Origin: Maridesulfovibrio sp.
GTDB lineage: Bacteria > Desulfobacterota > Desulfovibrionia > Desulfovibrionales > Desulfovibrionaceae
Reading direction: 5' to 3'
Assembly: GCF_963666665.1 (NCBI RefSeq)
Contig: NZ_OY762999.1
Span: forward strand, 3,167,501 to 3,231,500
Length of the DNA: 64,000 bases
The notes under the pieces were generated by a model. It saw only the letters and a program-made list of their open reading frames with translations. It was not told the DNA's origin and made no database searches. Positions 59,660 to 64,000 of the stretch are shown here, one piece after another. Each line of letters starts with the position of its first letter. The stretch's first letter is position 1. The position numbers were made by a program, and so were the translations under genes.

Positions 59660-60478
59660 TTAAAGCCCGGTAAGAGGGGTCAGCGCAACATTCTTATCCG
59701 CATCTGCGGGAAGTTTGTCTTCCTTGATAAAACGGCGCAGCGCATTCTCTACATCGATGAGGGAAACCTGTGTATCAAGACAAGGACCGTTGGGACGCTC
59801 ATTGAGCACACCGTAAACCGGAAGCGGATAGGTATCCTGAATACCGCTGGCAAGGTCACGCTCACAGGCGATGGCAATGATCATACGCGGACGGTTCTGC
59901 ACAACCAAACGACGGGCAATGGTCCCCCCGGTGGCTACGTGGAAATGAACCCCGTATTTATCACGAAGTTCCAACAATCCCTTGATAGTGCACAGACCGC
60001 AACGCTTGCAGTTATTGATGTCGTAGGTCAGGCGCATATCGCACCGGCTGGCCTGCAGGCAGTGCGGAGTCAGGATCATGATCTTTTCGGGATCAAAACG
60101 ACCTACTTCGGAAAGAACCAGTTCGTTGTTGACCTTGATAAAAGAACCACGGATCTTGCGTTTGGAAAGCCCGAACACACGGCCCAGAATAGTCATTAAG
60201 GGCAGAAAAAGCTTAACGCTAAGCCCGCGCGCCTTCTGTGAAAAGGGAAAGGTGCGCTGGAGCACAACGTTGGTAAGCAGGCCGACATAGCCCCAGCCGA
60301 CAAGCACTATGAGTGCGAAAATGAACAGGCCCCAAGCCCACGAAACCCAAACACCGAAAGAATCCAGTCCGGCATAAGGCACATACCAAAGCAGGGCCAA
60401 AAACGCACAAAGCAGTACGCAGGTTCCAGTAATCAGGCCAATGAACAGACGCTTTTTGTTATCTTTTTCTACACTCAT
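59660..60478 (-). CDS. DUF116 membrane protein
   Basis: 272 residues with two N-terminal membrane helices (about 10-35 and 45-70) and a cysteine-rich soluble domain: MILTPHCLQASRCDMRLTYDINNCKRCGLCTI. This is DUF116, which may bind an Fe-S cluster. The family often sits beside fmt and rsmB as here; its role is unknown. Confidence 0.88.
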   Translation of the reverse strand: MSVEKDNKKRLFIGLITGTCVLLCAFLALLWYVPYAGLDSFGVWVSWAWGLFIFALIVLVGWGYVGLLTNVVLQRTFPFSQKARGLSVKLFLPLMTILGRVFGLSKRKIRGSFIKVNNELVLSEVGRFDPEKIMILTPHCLQASRCDMRLTYDINNCKRCGLCTIKGLLELRDKYGVHFHVATGGTIARRLVVQNRPRMIIAIACERDLASGIQDTYPLPVYGVLNERPNGPCLDTQVSLIDVENALRRFIKEDKLPADADKNVALTPLTGL

Positions 60479-60516
60479 CTATAAAATCCAAACCGGGCAG
60501 CGAGCCGCCCGGTAAT

Positions 60517-61467
60517 TTAACATTTATTCATATAACCGCACATGAAGGCCTTGCCGTCCATCTCTTTCTTTCCGGCAGGCTTGACCTTGGATGCGAGGTA
60601 AATTTTATCTTGGCAGGCGATGCCGAGCATACCGTCGTACTCGCCGACGATAGTTCCGGGCGCGTGATCACCAACCTCTTCTTCTCCGGGCTTGCCGGGG
60701 GAAAGCACAAGGCGGATTGGTTCTTTGCCTTCCTGAGTCCAGAAGTAATAAGCTCCGGGCCACGGATACATGCCCCTGATCTTGTTATGAACTTCCTTAA
60801 CAGGAAGATTCCAATCAATCAGTCCTTCTTCCTTGCTCAGCTTTTCGGCATAAGTGGCAATGGCATCATCCTGCGGCATAATGGTCAACCGACCATCCTG
60901 ATAGCGCAGCAGGGTTTCCATAACCAGCGGACCGCCCATGTCGGCCAGTTCATCATGAACCTTACCAGTGAAGTCATCCCAAGCAATACCGAGAGCCTGC
61001 TGAACCAGAATGGGACCGGTATCAAGGCCCGCTTCCATCTTCATGATGGTGATTCCGGTAGCGTGATCGCCATTGGCAACAGACCGGTGAATGGGTGCGG
61101 CTCCGCGATACTTGGGCAGCAGGGAAGCATGAACGTTGATGGGCATTATTGCGGGGATATCCAGCACAGACTGAGGCAGGATAAGCCCGTAGGCTGCAAC
61201 AACCAGAAAATCAGGCTCCAGCGCACGCAGTTCATCAACGTCTTTTTCGTCCTTGAAATTCAAGGGCTGGTAAACCGGAATGTCATTCTTAAGAGCAACA
61301 TCCTTTACAGAGGAACAACGCAGCTTATGCCCGCGACCGCAAGGGCGGTCCGGCTGGGTATAAGCTGCAATGACCTCACATCCGTCCCATTCCACGAGAT
61401 ACTCGAGAATGGTGGACGCAAAGTCCGGTGTTCCCATAAAAACTATTCGCCAGCGCTTTTCAGCCAT
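60517..61467 (-). CDS. fmt: Methionyl-tRNA formyltransferase
   Basis: 316 residues. IVFMGTPDFAS at the N-terminus, INVHASLLPKYRGAAPIHRSV with the catalytic His and the later D-containing TGITIMKMEAGLDTGPI. It formylates initiator Met-tRNA. The start overlaps the end of def by 25 bases. Confidence 0.96.
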   Translation of the reverse strand: MAEKRWRIVFMGTPDFASTILEYLVEWDGCEVIAAYTQPDRPCGRGHKLRCSSVKDVALKNDIPVYQPLNFKDEKDVDELRALEPDFLVVAAYGLILPQSVLDIPAIMPINVHASLLPKYRGAAPIHRSVANGDHATGITIMKMEAGLDTGPILVQQALGIAWDDFTGKVHDELADMGGPLVMETLLRYQDGRLTIMPQDDAIATYAEKLSKEEGLIDWNLPVKEVHNKIRGMYPWPGAYYFWTQEGKEPIRLVLSPGKPGEEEVGDHAPGTIVGEYDGMLGIACQDKIYLASKVKPAGKKEMDGKAFMCGYMNKC

Positions 61468-61955
61468 TTTTTTACCTTCTTATCGTACATTGCACGTTTC
61501 AGGCGGCCTACACGGTCGACAATGAGTGTTCCATCCAGATGGTCAATTTCATGCTGCAGCACAATGGCCAGAAAATCATCTGCTTCAATACGGATGTCGT
61601 TACCTTCAAGGTCAGTACCAGTAACGGTGACTGTCTCGTGGCGCTTGATCACGCATTTGAAACCGGGGCAGGAAAGGCAGGCTTCCTCGGAATCCACCTT
61701 CTGGCTGCTCTTTTCAACGATTTCAGGGTTGATGATAACCTGCAGGTCAGTGCGCTCTTTAGGACCGGAAGGATCAATAACTATCAGACGTTTCTGAAGT
61801 CCGACCTGCGGGGCTGCAAGGCCCACGCCGTCATCTTCGTACATGGTCTCGATCATGTTATCGATGGTCTCGCGAAGTTCAGGAGTAACTTCTTCGACCC
61901 TTGCGCAAACTTCCTTCAAAGAAGGTTCAGGATAAGCTAAAATATCTAATTTCAT
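61443..61955 (-). CDS. def: Peptide deformylase
   Basis: 170 residues from ATG 61955 (MKLDILAYPEPSLK); 16 further upstream codons are open but not family-like and run into the repeat. Motifs: GVGLAAPQVG, EACLSCPG with the metal Cys and QHEIDHLDG with the two metal His and catalytic Glu. Removes the formyl group from new proteins, working with fmt. Confidence 0.96.
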   Translation of the reverse strand: MKLDILAYPEPSLKEVCARVEEVTPELRETIDNMIETMYEDDGVGLAAPQVGLQKRLIVIDPSGPKERTDLQVIINPEIVEKSSQKVDSEEACLSCPGFKCVIKRHETVTVTGTDLEGNDIRIEADDFLAIVLQHEIDHLDGTLIVDRVGRLKRAMYDKKVKKWLKSAGE

Positions 61956-61963
61956 ATATATTG

Positions 61964-62021
61964 GCCTCCGGCGGCTATTCAAAGACGCCTTCAGCGGGAC
62001 CAAAGGGGTTAGTCCCCTTTG
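61964..62021 (+). repeat. Dispersed GCCTCCGGCGGC element, copy 4
   Basis: GCCTCCGGCGGC (61964-61975), then a 9-bp hairpin CCAAAGGGG-TTAGT-CCCCTTTGG (61999-62021) and AATCCC. Lies between aspS and def. Confidence 0.65.
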
Positions 62022-62045
62022 GAATCCCTGATGGTTTATTATTTG

Positions 62046-63869
62046 TTATGCTTCTTTCTTTTCACGAATGCGGATACCGAGCTCACGGAGCTGGGTAGCG
62101 GAAACGCCTGCGGGCGCTTCGGTCATCAGGCAGGTGGCCTTCTGAGTTTTGGGGAAGGCGATAACGTCCCTGATGGATTTCGCTCCGCACAGAATCATAA
62201 TAAGTCTGTCCAGACCAAAAGCAATACCACCGTGAGGAGGTGCACCGAACTGGAGAGCATCCATGAGGAAGCCGAACTTAGCGCGTGCTTCTTCTTCGTC
62301 GATACCCAGAGCAGCAAACATCTTTTTCTGCATTTCGGGGGTATGAATACGGATAGAGCCGCCACCAACTTCGTAACCGTTCATAACAAGGTCGTATGCA
62401 CGGGCGAGAGCTTCAGCAGGTTTGTCACCCAGTTCGTCAATCTGTCCTTCCTGCGGAGAGGTAAAGGGATGGTGACGGGCAACGTAACGTTTTTCGTCAG
62501 CGTTGTACTCAAGCAGCGGGAAGTCGGTAACCCAGAGGGGTGCGAACTTGGACTCGTCGATGAGTTCAAAGCGCTCACCAAGCTTGATACGCAAAGCTGC
62601 AAGAGCGGCGTTGACGATGTCGGCTGCTCCGGCCTGGAAGAAGAGGATGTCGCCGGGCTGGCAGTTGGTGAGTTCACGCAGCTTGGCGCACTCTTCTTCA
62701 GAGAAGAATTTAACAATGGGAGACTGCCATTCGCCGTCTTCCTTAACCTTGATCCATGCAAGGCCCTTGGAGCCGTAAATTTCAACGAACTTGGTGTATT
62801 CGTCGATTTCCTTACGAGAAAGCTCGGCACCGTTGGGAACACGCAGGATCTTGATCAGCTCGGAGCTGGCAAAAACCTTGAAATCGGAACCCTTGAAGAT
62901 ATCGGTAGCTTCCTGAAGCTTGAGATCGAAACGTACGTCCGGCTTGTCGCAACCGTAATCGCGCATAGCGTCAGCGTAGGTCATGCGGGGGAAAGATGCA
63001 GGAAGTTCGGTTTCGATGGTCTCTTTGAAGACGGTGCGAACCATTTCTTCTGCCATACCCATGACCTGCTCTTCGTTCACGAAGCTCATCTCGATATCAA
63101 TCTGGGTGAACTCGGGCTGACGGTCGGCACGGAGGTCTTCGTCGCGGAAACATTTTACGATCTGGAAGTAACGGTCCATGCCGGAAACCATGAGCATCTG
63201 TTTGAAGAGCTGCGGGGATTGCGGCAGGGCGTAGAAATCACCGTTGTTCATACGGCTGGGTACGAGGAAGTCACGGGCACCTTCAGGAGTGGACTTAGTC
63301 AGTACCGGAGTCTCGATTTCGAGAAAACCGAGATTGTCGAGGTAACGACGAACGGACTGTGCAGCCTTGTTGCGCAGGATGAAGTTCTTGGCAAGCACGG
63401 GGCGGCGCAGGTCCAGAAAACGGTATTTAAGACGCAGCATTTCGGAAGCGTCGGAACGGTCTTCAATGGCGAACGGGGGAGTTTCAGAAGTGTTGAGCAG
63501 CTTCCACTCATCAACAACGATCTCGATATCACCGGTGGTCAGGTTGGGGTTGCGCATACCGTCGGGACGTTCGCGAACTTCACCTTTGATCGCTACCACA
63601 TATTCGGAACGGATAGCATGTGCGCGTTCGTGAGCATCAGCATTGTGCTCGGGGCTGAAAACAACCTGGGTAAGACCTTCACGGTCACGCAGGTCAATAA
63701 AGATCAGGCCGCCGTGGTCGCGGCGGAACTGTACCCACCCCATGATCAGGACTTTTTCACCCAGGTTTGCTGCAGTAATCTCGTTACAGCTGTGGGTACG
63801 TGTCCAGTCGCCAAGAGGTTCAATCACCCGGTATTCGTCGTAATCGCGTTCTTCAATTTGTTCAGACAT
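62046..63869 (-). CDS. aspS: Aspartyl-tRNA synthetase
   Basis: 607 residues, bacterial type. N-terminal OB domain (GWVQFRRDHGGLIFIDLRD), class II motifs FRDEDLRADRQPEFTQIDIEMSF (motif 2) and GIAFGLDRLIMILCG (motif 3), with the bacterial GAD insertion between. Whether it also charges tRNA-Asn cannot be told here; no asnS or gatCAB is seen in the window. Follows hisS. Confidence 0.97.
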   Translation of the reverse strand: MSEQIEERDYDEYRVIEPLGDWTRTHSCNEITAANLGEKVLIMGWVQFRRDHGGLIFIDLRDREGLTQVVFSPEHNADAHERAHAIRSEYVVAIKGEVRERPDGMRNPNLTTGDIEIVVDEWKLLNTSETPPFAIEDRSDASEMLRLKYRFLDLRRPVLAKNFILRNKAAQSVRRYLDNLGFLEIETPVLTKSTPEGARDFLVPSRMNNGDFYALPQSPQLFKQMLMVSGMDRYFQIVKCFRDEDLRADRQPEFTQIDIEMSFVNEEQVMGMAEEMVRTVFKETIETELPASFPRMTYADAMRDYGCDKPDVRFDLKLQEATDIFKGSDFKVFASSELIKILRVPNGAELSRKEIDEYTKFVEIYGSKGLAWIKVKEDGEWQSPIVKFFSEEECAKLRELTNCQPGDILFFQAGAADIVNAALAALRIKLGERFELIDESKFAPLWVTDFPLLEYNADEKRYVARHHPFTSPQEGQIDELGDKPAEALARAYDLVMNGYEVGGGSIRIHTPEMQKKMFAALGIDEEEARAKFGFLMDALQFGAPPHGGIAFGLDRLIMILCGAKSIRDVIAFPKTQKATCLMTEAPAGVSATQLRELGIRIREKKEA

Positions 63870-63915
63870 TTTTAGTCTCTCCCGATATTATTTGAAATTT
63901 TCTACTTAAAATCTA

Positions 63916-64000
63916 TTACTTGAAATAGTCGGTACGGCTGACAGTTTCCTGCTCACCGCCTTCGGCCATATCCTTGATGGTGACCGTTCCGTTTTCAAAT
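63916..64000 (-). CDS. hisS: Histidyl-tRNA synthetase, C-terminal end only
   Basis: The last 28 codons before the stop at 63916 read ...NGTVTIKDMAEGGEQETVSRTDYFK, matching the C-terminal end of HisRS (VxVKxMxxGEQETV). The rest lies outside the window. The hisS-aspS order is common. Confidence 0.75.
   Translation of the reverse strand, partial: FENGTVTIKDMAEGGEQETVSRTDYFK

Noticed and set aside
62019..63875. A 618-codon plus-strand open frame opposite aspS
   Set aside because: It mirrors aspS codon structure, has no ribosome binding site or recognisable domain and aspS is unmistakable.
1..64000. CRISPR arrays, rRNA genes, tRNA genes, insertion sequences and prophage genes
   Set aside because: None were recognised: no regularly spaced repeats, transposases, integrases or phage structural genes were seen on either strand.

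Overview
The window looks like a chromosomal segment of a marine sulfate-reducing Desulfovibrionaceae bacterium (Maridesulfovibrio/Desulfovibrio type). The main evidence is a complete dsrMKJOP operon, the respiratory membrane complex that feeds electrons to dissimilatory sulfite reductase, and the ffh-rpsP-khpA-rimM-trmD-rplS-rnhB-yraN-rsmI-PTS gene order. The species assignment is inference; no 16S gene is present.

Layout. (1) 1-8368, minus strand: a translation/secretion operon (ffh to rsmI) running into mannose-type PTS genes (EIID, HPr, EI), with EI cut by the window edge. (2) 8521-11431, plus: an OB-fold protein, an Hdr/GlpC-like Fe-S protein and a polytopic membrane protein. (3) 11500-12510: an AT-rich patch with a 78-aa possible ribbon-helix-helix protein surrounded by palindromes, then a hotdog thioesterase. 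(4) 12803-19547: sfsA, then an RsbRD-domain gene plus dsrMKJOP behind a perfect TGTGA-N6-TCACA (Crp/Fnr-family) site. (5) 19748-22309: a small hypothetical gene, uspA, a repeat cluster and rsgA. (6) 22482-22640: a compact candidate structured RNA with two GNRA-loop hairpins inside a 9-bp closing helix, upstream of hisC-cmk. (7) 24884-34571: an HD-HAD fusion, an alpha/beta-hydrolase lipoprotein lacking its nucleophile, rnhA, a phosphohexomutase, a radical SAM gene, hflKC and glf. (8) 34697-39925: six consecutive exported-protein genes, namely three FGE/SUMF-fold paralogues, a TPR protein, a caspase-like protease in a shifted frame, and a FlgO-like/DUF4384 protein. (9) 39933-46466: hemW, tandem Usp, queH, rng, a radical SAM protein and trmI. 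(10) 46539-49979: an accessory patch with an AT-rich HEPN-motif protein, a Fic enzyme and a BrnT/BrnA toxin-antitoxin pair. (11) 49989-57209: YccF, a MerR-methyltransferase fusion plus a stand-alone copy of its middle domain, and two tandem modules of XRE-cupin regulator with AMP-forming acyl-CoA ligase. (12) 57534-64000: a TPR gene, then rsmB-DUF116-fmt-def-aspS-hisS (minus), with hisS cut by the window edge.

The strongest candidates for something new are the exported caspase/FGE-fold/DUF4384 cluster with its apparent one-base frame interruption, the structured RNA at 22482-22640, the small palindrome-flanked regulator at 11686, and the HEPN/Fic/BrnTA patch. A 12-bp dispersed element (GCCTCCGGCGGC) occurs four times next to genes. 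Everything was read by eye; family names rest on motif recognition, not database searches.
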